A stretch of 32,442 nt of DNA, from contig CAUDNR010000375.1 in NCBI GenBank assembly GCA_958430865.1, positions 1 to 32,442 on the forward strand, in the 5' to 3' direction. Position numbers and translations under genes: made by a program. Within the stretch, counting starts at the first letter, position 1, and each line of letters begins with the position of its first letter. The notes under the pieces were generated by a model that was not told the DNA's origin, made no database searches, and saw nothing but the letters and a program-made list of their open reading frames with translations. The stretch is from Entrophospora sp. SA101. Taxonomy: Eukaryota; Glomeromycota; Glomeromycetes; Entrophosporales; Entrophosporaceae. This document shows, piece after piece, positions 11,997 through 23,060 of the stretch.

Positions 11997-13051
11997 ATCC
12001 AAATATAAGTCGGTGACATACTTTTATAAAAATTTACATAAATTGACGTTCTGGGCGGATATTTTCTTACTTGTACATTATTTCTTATCATTAAATAAAT
12101 TAAAAATCTGCTTGGCGAACTTGTACGTTTTTTTATAATCGATTAAAATATTGGGTAAATAGACTAATTAAACAATTCAACCCATGTTTTACTTTAGTAA
12201 AGTACAAATTCCACATGCAAGGATTTAGTTGAAACTTCATTATAAGAATAACAGTTCAATTGCTTGCTGAATTAAACTCTGTTTATAGAACAACGTTTGT
12301 ATGAAAAAATTTAATTGACGTTTTTTGGATATTTTTTTTATCAAAATAAAAATAACCGAAATTTTGTATTTCGTTCGGGTCAATGAAATTTTCCTTTTTT
12401 AAAATTTATCATCAAAATGCCGCCATGCTATTTTTATAAAATCCCATATATAGAAGTTTAAAAATGGATAACAATCTACGATCTACATGGATTAACTGTA
12501 TTGAAAAAATAGTCGTACAACTTCTAAACTTATGTTTAATAAGGGTTCTCTATTTTTGTTATTAAAAACTAATAAATAATATCTTAATTTATATAAATAA
12601 ATTGTTATAATATGATCAAAACCATAAAAGTTAAATAAAATGAATAAACTATTGAGAATTTGTTACATTTAAATTTTGTAAAGCATAAATCAAAGTAAAT
12701 AATCGGCAATGTAAACATGATAGAGTATTAGCTGGCGGTCTGGTGTTTGCAATCACCAACATAATCATATAGTCAAACAAAAATAAATAAATAAATGGAA
12801 TTTTAGACAATAGTCCCCTATATGTAAGAAAAAAAACTAGAATGTAAAGTTGAATTATTCAATGAATTTTAAAAAAATGGGTTTCAATATGTTCGAATTT
12901 CAGAATAAAACTTCCAAATTTGGAAATCTCCCTGACTATTTTATTTGGGCTAATAAGAGTAATGACGCGCGATTATTAATATTAACATAAATGTAAAACA
13001 GTTTGATCACTCAACTTCCCTTTCAAGACCAAAATCTTTTGTTAAGAAGAA
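11997..13051. other. AT-rich spacer
   Basis: No gene or repeat that I can support. The stretch just before 13052 may still belong to the Tigger relic but has no readable frame. Confidence 0.45.
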
Positions 13052-13313
13052 ATGACAACACATGAAATTGTAAATATTGTAAAAGGACAAAGTGAGGTTG
13101 GTGATGACAATGATGAAACAAATGAACCTGAGCCAATGATCACGAATATAGAAGCTATGAAAGCTCTGGAAACCGCACTTAAGTATGTACAGCAAAAAAT
13201 TTTAGATATTGATTTTCAAGTAATTAGAAATGTCAAAAGATTAAAAAAGCGAAATTTCTTACAAAAATTCTCAAGAACAAGTGCAAACAAGAATAGAAGA
13301 TTATTATAATGTC
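13052..13313 (+). pseudogene. Tigger-like transposase C-terminal fragment with PIP-box
   Basis: The open frame 13052-13309 encodes an acidic segment (GDDNDETNEPEP) followed by the helix MITNIEAMKALETALKYVQQ and a basic RNVKRLKKR. This is the usual order at the tail of pogo/Tigger (CENP-B-like) transposases. After one frame change near 13250 the next frame reads EISYKNSQEQVQTRIEDYYN. It contains QTRIEDYY at 13284-13307, which fits the PCNA-interaction consensus Q..(I/L/M)..(F/Y)(F/Y). Pogo-type transposases are known to carry such a motif at this end. The catalytic and helix-turn-helix domains are missing, so it is a dead 3' fragment. No terminal inverted repeat was found beside it. Confidence 0.55.
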
Positions 13314-13518
13314 AAAGTTTTACCAACTGTATTTTTATTATTATTTGCATCACATGATTTAATCAAAAAATTCGATTTACTCGGTTTAACAGATAAATTT
13401 CCTAGAATAAACATATCCTTTATACCGAGACTCACTGTGTACTAATGTATCATCTTCTCACAACAAATTGTCGTGTATAAATTTTCTTGTAATATTTTTT
13501 TTCTAAACATCTATTAGG

Positions 13519-13658
13519 TTGAACCTGAACCACATACCCATGAGTTTGGTTCAAGTTCGGCTTAAAGTTCATGATCTCAAATGTTATATATGTGTTCAGG
13601 TTCAAAAAAAGTAGTTAAGTTTGTTCAAGTTGAGGATTCAGTTGAACTTGAACCAAAC
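13519..13658. repeat. Interlocking inverted repeats (MITE-like)
   Basis: Two perfect inverted pairs interlock: TTGAACCTGAAC (13519-13530) with GTTCAGGTTCAA (13594-13605), and GTTTGGTTCAAGTTC (13544-13558) with GAACTTGAACCAAAC (13644-13658). The arms are related GGTTCAAGTTC words. No clear target duplication. Perhaps a small non-autonomous element. Confidence 0.55.
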
Positions 13659-13726
13659 CAAACTGATCCATCAAGCAATTGTAATTATGAATATTGATGG
13701 TTGATAATGACATTTTCACATTTTTT

Positions 13727-14479
13727 AGCAACATCTTTGCTAAAATTCATAAAAACAATCTTATCTTTGGAGAATACCAACACTTGTTGTAGAATATCTA
13801 GCTCAGCTTCCTCGGTTCATCCTTCTCAAAGTCTTTAGATCGCCAGCTCGGAAAAAATTTTCCCGCTGTTCTTGATTATGTCACAAAGGCAGATAAATGA
13901 CATTGAGTTTTACATGATCCTCCAAGAGATAAGAACAGGAATTTTGTCTGTTAGAGGCAAACAAATGATCCAAGCGAAAATTAACCAAGAAACTGACTTT
14001 TGTAGTTTCTATGATACCACACATATAATTGGTACTCGAATATTCTTTAAACACCTCCCTTTTGATGAAACATGTAATTATCCAATAGTTTCTGAATGCA
14101 TAGACACACTGGAATTTGAAATGACCACTTAATTCAAAAATTTGACAAACTTACCTTAATGTATTGTATTTACAATGAGGTACACATGTGATGTTTCTTA
14201 ATAATAAACTATTTGATGAAAACATATGCAATAGAACTATTGGAATAGTGATGAAAATTTGTGATAAAGAGAACCCCTTTCCTACCTTGACCAGCACAAA
14301 CAAGGTTATTATTCAAAAAGAAACATCTTATTTCGAAATTTATGGTAAGGGAGCATCAAGAAAACAATTTTCTCTCAAGAATACATGTCCATAAATCTCA
14401 AGGATTGGCTCTGCCACATGTAACATTGAATGTTGATGAAAGTAAGGGCAGATCCTTAATTTTGATTATTCTCAATTAA
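13727..14479 (+). pseudogene. Pif1-like helicase relic (Helitron type)
   Basis: Successive frames read SNIFAKIHKNNLIFG, LAQLP-like (AQLP at 13802), VFRSPARKKF, then a clean frame 13872-14132 beginning MIMSQRQINDIEFYMILQEI, then 14188-14394 with FLNNKLFDENICNRTIGIV and YGKGASRKQFSL, and finally VHKSQGLALPHVTLNVDES near 14390-14443. The order matches the second half of Pif1-family helicases in Helitron transposons: the (G)D.AQLPP motif, the QRQ..D..F...L..IR segment, the V(M/F)LNN....NGT(I)G segment, and the final VHK(S/T)QG..L motif. The Walker A part and the Rep nuclease domain are absent. At least four frame changes or stops make it a relic. No Helitron end (CTRR with 3' hairpin) was identified. 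Confidence 0.7.
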
Positions 14480-16228
14480 AAATTTCTAGAAGAGGCCCCA
14501 CAAACTTCATGGGTTAGTAACAAAAATTCCTGTTTGTTATATGACCCAGACCAAAATTAAATTTAATATACTACTTTTTTATATTTAGTAGAAGAAGAAT
14601 TTAAATTATTTAATCAATATTATTTAAACAACTTGGCCCTAAGATTTGCAATAATATTAAAAAAAAAGAATCTGATTTGACCATAATATATATTGACATT
14701 AAAAATTTTGAAACTGCCTATGAAATTAAATTTTAACAATCAATTTAATTGATTTAATTGACCGATTGATTATAATAATTCACCGATTTTATTGTTTTTT
14801 TTTTTAATATTGTTGTATATACATGAAGTTTGCAATTCACATTTTAATATGTGAAATTCAAATTAACCAATCAGAACTTCATATTCAAACATCCCACCCA
14901 AATTTTAATTATAGGTTTCATAAAAGATTTTACTATATACAGTGAGTTTTATAGATCTGCAGATCACTCGTGACAAAATATATCATTTTCATTGTGCCCT
15001 TGAATTTTCATGATAGATTAATAGCCTTTTGGCCTTATAATTTTTCATATTATTAGTCAGCAATTGAATAAAAATTCACTATTAAAATATGGATCCTAAA
15101 AATTTTAGCACTGAATTCTTTTTAATTCCAACCATTTTAAATTTTTATTAGAAGAAAAAATTTGACAGAGAAAATTTATTTTTAGAAAAAAGAAATGATT
15201 TGTGATTTAATTTTCGTGAATGAATTAAATTGATACGTAATATTTTACTTGATAATTTGGGCTGGAATCAAACAAAATTTTTATTTGATATGACTTAGTT
15301 CAATAACTTTTAACCAAATTTGTCCCCCCTAACACCAAATTAATTGGCCTTATTAATGGTTCGTAAAATTAAATAAACAATTTGACCCTATTATATTTAC
15401 TGATAAAAAAATTTAATTGAGCCAGCTGCAGCCTGTATAATTTGCGGGACCTGTTAGAAGAGTATAAGCTATGAGTATTGATTACAAAAACTGACAACGC
15501 TGTAAAAGAAAATGAATATTGATTGAAAAATTGAATCTAATTATTCCATATTAATATTAATACAATTATACAATAACAACGATATTGTAACAATTGAAAA
15601 TTTCTCAATAAAATTTAATTACATATATATACATATAACAATAACAATTCTGATAACAACGAAATCCGATTTTCATCTTATTGACATGCGCAAAACACCG
15701 TACTATAATAATAACAACTAGGAAATTTCTATAAGAAATTTCTATTTGAATAAACGAATAATTCAAATAATAACGAACGAATAAGAATTTGTATTACAAA
15801 TAGAAACTTTACCTTTCTCGGCAAGTTACTTGTTGTTAATAATAAAGACTTTTCTGTTGATTGTACACTCCCAATGAAAGAAAGATTAATAAATCGTAAT
15901 TGATATCAATACATAAACTAATTATTAATGTTTAATTTATTTGTTCATTAACCGCCCAATAAACTATGTAAAAAGTGTTGCAGTAATCTTAAAAAAAACC
16001 CCCCGACTTTCTCAAAAGAATTCCATCCTTTTTGTTTGGTTGCATTTTAATTTATATGATGACGAAGTATAATGACGTAGTAGATATCCCCACAAAAATC
16101 TAGAAATAAATGTATATACCATATGCGGAATCTTCAGCTAAAAGAAAGCAAATGAGGACATAAACAAAGAACAACCAAAAAACCAAGTAAATATTTACTC
16201 CGCCTCTATTTTTAGAAACATCTTGTAA
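14480..16228. other. AT-rich spacer between Pif1 and Fanzor relics
   Basis: No gene that I can support. Contains the hairpin repeat at 15736-15809 (listed separately) and stretches of ATTAAAT-type low complexity. Any end of the element that brought the Fanzor gene would have to lie here, but I could not see one. Confidence 0.4.
15736..15809. repeat. Hairpin repeat family, copy 1
   Basis: Arms AAATTTCTATTTG (15736-15748) and CAAATAGAAACTT (15797-15809) are inverted with one mismatch. The spacer contains GAATAATTCAAATAA and AATAAGAATTTGTATT. The segment at 31823-31911 has the same word order on the opposite strand. Confidence 0.5.
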
Positions 16229-18085
16229 GGGATCGATCACTCGCATTATTCAAGCGGTCGTTGTAAATTTCAAAAACGTTGTACATCCAAATCTGTTCAG
16301 GACAAAGACACAAAATACAAACAATGCACAGTCAAAACCGGACTAAAAAGATTTCTTAAAGATAAAGATCTTGAACCTCCAATCCAAAGCGCTTGAAGGC
16401 TCCTGGTTGGCTAACAAAGCAGAAATATATCACGTGGCCTTTTTGATCAATCCTCTTTCAACACAAGCGAAGATGCTTTCAAGTATATGCGGTAGCGTTT
16501 CCAAGCTGTAACTACATACCAAAACACAATTGACACCATCAAAGAACCTGTCATAAATAAAATCCGAGATACACTCTACACACAATATCGCCTCGAGGAA
16601 TAGGATTGGACAAATAAAAAAATCATTAGGGCAACTTCTCTCTTCTGCTGCATGACAATATGTTACAAATTGTCGGAACCGACTTAAAAGATGGTAAAAT
16701 ATAAATTATTAAGATTCATCAACCTCAAAAACACATCGGCTCTATCATAAATTATTTCATTACTAAACTTGAAAAATCGTGATCCCTCTTCCTTTCCTTC
16801 AAGGATTATTGATAAACTCTCTACATCATATCCACAATAACTTCTTCACTTTATTACCACATACAATATATTTACTTGAAAGTGCAACAGACATTATTCC
16901 AAAATCAAGCTCTTGGTGGTGCATCCGTAGAAGCATCTTGGTAGTCATATCTTCCAGGTCTCCGCAAGATCCTTTCTACCTTTATCAAGCATAACCGGGA
17001 ACATGATCCTTGTCTCTTCACACTACTGCCTGAATACTTTTTACAACAAAAAGTACATTTACATTACATGTACAAATCAACTGAAAAAGTAGGATTAACA
17101 ACCATTCAAAGATCCAGAGCTGAAAGAAAAACCTGGCGTAAAGTCAACATCCAAAATCGACAAACCGATAGTCTGCAGAAGATAATAAAGAGGATACTGA
17201 TGAAGAAGGATCGAATATTGATTTAAATGGACGCAAATTATTTGGGCTGGATCCTGGAAGGATAGGTCCGTTTGTAACAGTGAGTTCCAAGTGAAAAAGT
17301 TGCGAGTTGTTCCTAGAAGCCCTATAAAAAATTAGTATGGTTTTTCAGGGCAAATATGTATGGAAAAGTGCTCTTTTAATGAACAATTCCGTACATATTC
17401 CGTACATGATATACGGAAAATTATGGAAAAACATACTAATTTTCTAGAGAAGGAGTACTGGAACTTAGCAGGGTTTGCCCATGCTTGCAAAAAACGTGAA
17501 CTGTGATTTGAAAACAATAATATCTTCAGGCTGTTATTCAAGATGAGTTATACTTTGTTAATTTAATTTGCTATCAAACAAGAATAACATTTGAACATTA
17601 TTATTTACATACCTTTCACCTAATACTAATACAAAACTTACTAATGTCTATGAATATGGCACTTGTCTCACTTACGTTCTGTTTTGCCTTGATTTTTATG
17701 GTGAATGTTGCTGGCATTGTTTGCGATGGAAATCTTTTATTAATAAACAGGAGGCCTTTGATATCTGTGCAAAAGAATAACAAATAGTAATGGTAATGAT
17801 ACGATAGTTGCATTTGGCGATGGTAAATCAACATCACACAGGCATGTTCCAGGTAATTTCATCGAGAGCTTTCTAGAGACTGCAAGGTGACGAGTTCTGT
17901 ACTTCCTCAATCTGTTCTTTGTGTGTTGAGTAGCTTGATAAGCATCGAAAATTATGGTCTGTCAGAGTCTCTGTCTGATACATTGGAATCGAGATATTAA
18001 TGCTGCCCGTAACATAAGGAACATTTTTTTGCACGCAAACACTTATGGAGAGAGACCTTATCTGTTTATAAAGGAGACTTACTGA
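16229..18085 (+). pseudogene. Fanzor (eukaryotic TnpB-like RNA-guided nuclease) relic
   Basis: Fanzors are RuvC-type nucleases, homologues of bacterial TnpB, carried by eukaryotic transposons. Pieces in order on the plus strand: a Cys-containing N-terminus ending CTVKTGLKRFLKDKDLEPP (ORF 16229-16396); KAEIYHVAFLINPLSTQAKM; DTIKEPVINKIRDTLYTQY; a basic segment before RuvC; GRKLFGLDPGRIGPFVTVS, with the RuvC-I Asp at 17250-17252; EKEYWNLAGFAHACKKREL at 17450-17503; RWKSFINKQEAFDICAK; DTIVAFGDGK; a possible RuvC-II Glu (VE at 17925-17930); and VCQSLCLIHWNRDINAARNI, with the RuvC-III Asp at 17993-17995. Many stops and frame changes separate the pieces, so it cannot encode an active nuclease. The order and spacing (about 1.86 kb, about 620 codons) match a nearly full-length gene. 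No element ends were found. Confidence 0.8.
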
Positions 18086-18704
18086 CCTTTCCGCTGCCAT
18101 TTTAATTGTGGAAGGATATGGTGGCAGCGACAACAATGATGACTTTCTATTTGTATCTTTCTGTTTTAGCGTAACAAGATTTACTTGTTAATATGAATAC
18201 ATTATTTATTAACAATAATGTACATATAATATAAATAGAAAATTTAAAGGTTTTTTTTTTTTGGAATAGAACTTTCTTTTTAATCAAACTTTTACGATGC
18301 TAGCATTTGTTTATATTTACATGATTTTTTTCTTTGCAAGTCCATACTTAATTAGTACTATAGTAGCCAAAAAAACTATCCACTATTTTTACAGGAATGA
18401 ATGATCGAAGACATCAATATCAGTGAAGCATTAAGGCTTTTGCTGAAAATACATTGATCATCCTAGAGAAATTTTGTTAGTTGGTATTTCATTTTTCCTT
18501 TAGAGTTTGCACATTAATCTTAAATTCTTATGAAGATAATGTGAACTTGATTATCTGATCAATCATTGATATGCAATAAAAAGAAACTAAAATTTGGTAA
18601 AATTCAATGCAGCAGCCAATGTTGTGAAAATAAGTTTTTTATCATGAAAATTTATTTTGCAAATCAAATTATTTTATTTAAACGAAATAAACAATAAATA
18701 GATG
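18086..18704. other. 3' flank of ALG7
   Basis: AT-rich. On the minus strand an AATAAA word at 18678-18673 lies about 27 bp past the ALG7 stop and could serve in polyadenylation, though such words are common here. Nothing else that I can support. Confidence 0.4.
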
Positions 18705-20578
18705 TTATTGAACTTCGTAAAAAAAATGAACTAACTTATATCTAATAAAAAATCCAAAAGAATTAAATAATATTTGTATTAAAAGAACTAAAATTGTTAA
18801 ATTTAGTTCATTCATTGGCCCTAATTTTATTAATAATAAATTAATTAATGTTAAATTATTGATTTCTATATAATCATTATCTATATTATCATTGTTGTCT
18901 ATATTAGAAGATATGGAAAGAGTAGTGGTGGTTTTATTTGTTAGTTGATTAGTTATTTTAATTATTTTTAAATATGAAAATAGTTTTATTGTTAAAGATG
19001 TATGAAATGATAGTGGTTTTTGTATTCTAATTCGTGAAAATTCTAATTGTCTTGTTAAAGGATTAAATCTATCACACAATAATCATAATAATATTGATTG
19101 ATAAATAAATTTGATAATATATAATGATAATAATCTTATATATAATAGTTTATAAAAATATACTTACTTTGGCATACGATGTCTTGGACACTCTAATATT
19201 TTAAATAATTGTGGCAAAGAATATAAAAAATTTAATATTTGTGGTATAAAAAATAATAATAATGTTTTACTAAAATGCCCCAATATCCCCACTACTGCAA
19301 ATGACATTCCTGCAAAATAACAAAAAGTATCTCCAACAAAAACTTTTGATGGGTACCTATAAACAAATGTATTTTTCAATGTTAAAGATATTATAATATA
19401 TAAATAGATACACATAAATTTGTATATAAAATCTTACCAATTATGAACCAATAAACCAATAGAAACTCCAATAAAAGGTAACATAAAATATAAAGAGAAT
19501 AAATGAGCCTCAATACTTAATTGATTTAAATTCCCTTTGTCATTTATAAATAATAAATCATTGATCACAATTGATATAGCAATAATCAAAGATTGTCCTA
19601 ATTCCACTCCATTTATACCTGCCAATATATTAATTGAATTGGTACAAAAAACTGACATCAAACTCATATATAAATAATAAAATACTCCTATGTAAAAGAA
19701 TTTTTTTAGAATATTTAAATAATGTTATTTTTATTGCCATCATGATCATTATAATTATTAAATAATATTAATATTAATCATTCACTATAAAGAATAATAT
19801 TACCTAAATCAACATATCGACCAAATAAAAATCTTAGAGGTATTGGCATGATAATATGAGTTTCACCAAAATTAACATAATAAACCATTAATAATGGTAT
19901 AGATGCTATTCCTGGTAATAACAATTTATATCTCCATCTAATAGAAAATACATCATCTGCAAAGCCCAAGAAAATCATTGATTGTAATGACAACATTGCT
20001 GATAGAAATTCTCCCAACTACTAATACATTTTCAATAACAACAAAATTAATTTCTAACTAGAGTTATATATTATATAAACAAATAGTGTGCATATAAATA
20101 AATATTACCTTGTGGTGAGGAAATGTTGGAACGAGAGAGAATTCCTCTGACCTTATAAAAGATTTACCTTTATCTTCTGAAAACCATTCCATGAATGGAA
20201 ATGGAATAAATAAAAATAAACAAATTAAATAAACAGTTGCACATACAACTCCCATGCTTTCAGGTCTATAAATAATAATAATTGTATCTTTTTACGTGTT
20301 AATTATGTATAAATTCAAGCAATCATTGAAAAAAATATATTCTATATATGTATACATACGTACATTATAGGTTTATTAAGTTTATTTAAATCATTGCCAA
20401 ATAAATTGGCCTTTATGAAGCTATCTTTTAATATCGGTACAAGACTCCATGTTATTGCACATCCAAGTAATGAGAACCCTATTGAAGCTGATATTGGATC
20501 ATATACCGTATTGAAGATTATTACCAATGATAATACTATTAAACTTGTTAATGTTAAAGACGTTTTAGTTGTTATCAT
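18705..20578 (-). CDS. ALG7: UDP-GlcNAc:dolichyl-phosphate GlcNAc-1-phosphate transferase
   Basis: First enzyme of N-glycan precursor assembly in the ER membrane: it moves GlcNAc-1-P from UDP-GlcNAc to dolichyl phosphate (the tunicamycin target). Exons: 20578-20364, 20265-20109, 20017-19804, 19687-19438, 19356-19168, 19068-18705; introns of 98, 91, 116, 81 and 99 bp, all GT...AG. Each join restores the family sequence: [58 protein letters not shown]. Predicted 462 aa with many membrane helices. Seen: GFADD at 142-146, the catalytic Asp pair region; [13 protein letters not shown] at 212-224; VFVGDT just after W279; [10 protein letters not shown] at 335-344. An unusual Asn/Asp/Thr-rich insert (about residues 382-412) lies between the last helices. 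The start is the first ATG before a hydrophobic helix. No break seen. Confidence 0.96.
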
Positions 20579-20726
20579 CTTTATTTTTTTTTAGAGAGAA
20601 AAGAAATTTGTTTTCACCGATTTTATCTTATATACTTTATTTTTTAAACGTGTTTAAAATCAATTTGTCCCGTAATGGTATTTTACCAAATTTGGGCTAT
20701 ATTGTGTCGATCAATATAATAAATTA

Positions 20727-21690
20727 TTACATATTATGCGGTACAACACAATTAATTTATTTGTTCTCATTTTGAATACCAAATAAATGGACTTTACGTG
20801 GGCTAATATGATAGATCTTATTTACTTGTTGATCAGTATGAGGTAAATGAGCATTTTGGGCTATTCATAACTATAATGAGCAGTAGTATCAACACTGAAA
20901 TACTGTGTTTTACCTTGGGAATAATTTTGAACAACCAGTTTTCTCTGCTCTTTAATTAATTTGGTGTTCTTATTATAACAGCTTCTTTATAATTTTGCTT
21001 TGGACAGATGTTCTTTAATCCTTTTCAGTAAATCTTTGGCTTCTTCCTCCTGATGAGGATTATAATGCAAACCAGTCCTTGGGCTCATAATTTGAATCTC
21101 TGGTGTTGATTGATGTCATACTTTCTGAATACATTATGTTTCAATTTGTTATCTTCTTCCAGACCAGCCCAGTAAATCTCTGTATACTCATTTATAACTC
21201 ATTTTGGCTGGTAAAAATATAACTGATTAGGTTATTATTCTACAAACACTTCTTCCTAGGCTTGGCAATCATGAATGAACTTGGCATAATTTTCTAAAAA
21301 ATTATTTACAACTGCTGCAACATTTTTATCAATCATCATCTTAGTTTTTCATTGAGGCATTCTCTTTAAATTGCCATGAACTCTTGCTAGAAGGCCATTG
21401 TTCATCAGGTCCGATTTCTGATCTTTTCAAAGTAAGTCCTACCAATTCCTACTTTTTTTGACAAAGTGGTGTGTTGTGATATCAATGATAGAAAGTCCTT
21501 TTGTTAGATCTAGTTTTCTTTTTTAAGGCATCTGTTAGTGCTTATTGATCCACCATCTACAGTTTTAAGCTGGGCTATTAAAAATATGTCTTTTTCAAAT
21601 TTGGAAAGGATTCATATAATTCTGCAAATTCATTCTTGCTGAGCGACCACAATTGCAACTTTTCTCTAAAAAATCAATTGCTTTTGATAT
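20727..21690 (-). pseudogene. Decayed transposase-like gene (HGN / SYD.AQ family)
   Basis: On the minus strand, pieces in changing frames read: LIAQLKTVDGGSISTNRCLK; TRSNKRTFYH; NNGLLARVHGNLKRMP; MMIDKNVAAVVNNFLENYAK; LGRSVCR; PEIQIMSPRTGLHYNPHQEE; EAKDLLKRIKEHLSKAKL; LVVQNYSQGKTQYFSVDTTA; HYSYE, then with a frame change AQNAHLPHTDQQVNKIYHIS and PRKVHLFGIQNE. I recognise this order (HGN..R.P, NY(A).., PGR-like, P(R)T.L, ..HL..A, HYS(F/Y)D.AQ..(H)P...Q, PRK..(L)FG(I/V)) from an uncharacterised transposase-like family that is multicopy in some animals and fungi; I cannot name the superfamily. Many stops. Its end lies only 149 bp upstream of the ALG7 start codon, so it forms part of the ALG7 promoter side. 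Confidence 0.5.
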
Positions 21691-22545
21691 CCAGCAGGAC
21701 CACTATAATTATTACTTTCATACATATATATATATTTATCACTTTTTTAAAATTGAAAGATTGATCCTGTAATGATGGATGGGGTGAATGGAATAAATTA
21801 AATTTGGATGAGTCTATAATAAACATGGTTATTGAGTAACTTACAAAAAAAAAAAAATCAAAGAATTTTGATTAATTGACTCCATGAAGAATAGTTATGG
21901 TCTAGATTTAAATTAACCTACCATCCATAATCAAAATAAGAAAAAGCAAACTAGTAACTCTATTTCATTAAACAATAAATAAATTTTTGCAATAGTTTAT
22001 TTTATCAAAAGATGATTAATAAAAAAAACAACAATTTTTACCAATGAGCCTCCCTGCATATTGTTAATTGGAAACATACAATAACCAACTCTATGATATA
22101 AATCAAAAAAATTGAATTTTTTTATCACTGGTGGGTTTGATTTTTATTGAAAGTCTATGGAAGGATCTTGAGCACTTTATTGATAAAGAGACTGGGTTAA
22201 ATATAATATATTATCTTCAAATAAGCAATACTGATTGTTTTGTTTAATTAATTTGGACTTCCCAATAATAGAATTTAAAATTAGTTTCTTTATAACAAGA
22301 TTAATGAATAAAAAATGTTCAAGAATAAATGATAAATTAAAAAACAATTAACAAATTAAAAAATCATTAAAAAATAAATTGAAAGATCATGGTATCCAAT
22401 GATGATGTAAGCTCTAAGCAAAATTTTTTATTAATCTATTGATTTTATATTTTTGTTAATTTAGATAGATGTTTTTGTTTTCTTAAAGAATGCATCATCA
22501 TTTTTTCTTTAAAATTAACTTGAATTTAATTTTAACTTTTTTGTA
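21691..22545. other. AT-rich spacer
   Basis: No gene that I can support. A short coding-like stretch (DGWGEWNKLNLDESIINMVI) at about 21776-21835, plus strand, stands alone between stops. Confidence 0.35.
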
Positions 22546-22695
22546 ATGGAATATAGCCATTGCCATATGGTATTTAATGATAATGAAAATTTTTATGATA
22601 TTGATGATAATGGAAATATTAATAATATTATTGAAAATAATATTCATGGTGATAATGATATTGACAATAATATAAATATTAATGATATTGAATAA
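22546..22695 (+). CDS. Small Asn/Asp/Ile-rich hypothetical frame
   Basis: A 49-codon frame beginning MEYSHCHMVFNDNENFYDI and then almost only Asn, Asp, Ile and Gly, up to a stop at 22693-22695. No family recognised. The sequence is a run of AAT/GAT/ATT codons, so a chance frame in low-complexity DNA is as likely as a gene. It lies 140 bp upstream of the histone H4 relic on the same strand. Confidence 0.2.
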   Translation: MEYSHCHMVFNDNENFYDIDDNGNINNIIENNIHGDNDIDNNININDIE

Positions 22696-22835
22696 ATAAT
22701 ATTTATAGTGATGATGCATCTTATCAAATTTTTGATAATATGTTGTAGAAGAGGCAGGCATTTAACAAACTTTTCTGTTTGGTAATTTATTAAATTTTCA
22801 TAAAATCTTACAACAGAATAATATAAATAATCAAA

Positions 22836-23060
22836 AGGGAAGGAATTGGAAGGAGAGGTGCTAAATGACATTGAAAAATACTTAGTGACAACATTAAAGG
22901 ATTATCAGATCCCTCCATCAAAAGATTAGCACATTATGGGGAGTTATATGAAGAAACAAGTGACATGTTGAAAGTATTTCTTGAAAATGTAATTAAAGAT
23001 GCATCAACCTATACAGAACATTATAGGTGCAAACCTGTAATATCACTTGATGTTGGTTAG
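22836..23060 (+). pseudogene. Histone H4 pseudogene
   Basis: Histone H4 is the nucleosome core protein of about 103 aa. In one continuous frame the sequence reads EGIGRRGAK, stop, H, stop, [20 protein letters not shown], then [41 protein letters not shown] and a stop at 23058-23060. This lines up with H4 from the Gly/Lys-rich tail to the alpha-3 helix. Both stops in the tail (TGA at 22866 and 22872) stand where H4 has Arg. Between RLA and YEET about seven residues (the GVKRISG region) are missing, and the C-terminal YALKRQGRTLYGFGG part is lost. No start ATG is visible. No intron is seen, so it may be a retrocopy or an old intronless copy. Confidence 0.8.

Noticed and set aside
17332..18136. 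Minus-strand frames across the Fanzor region
   Set aside because: Antisense of the Fanzor relic; the family motifs are on the plus strand only.
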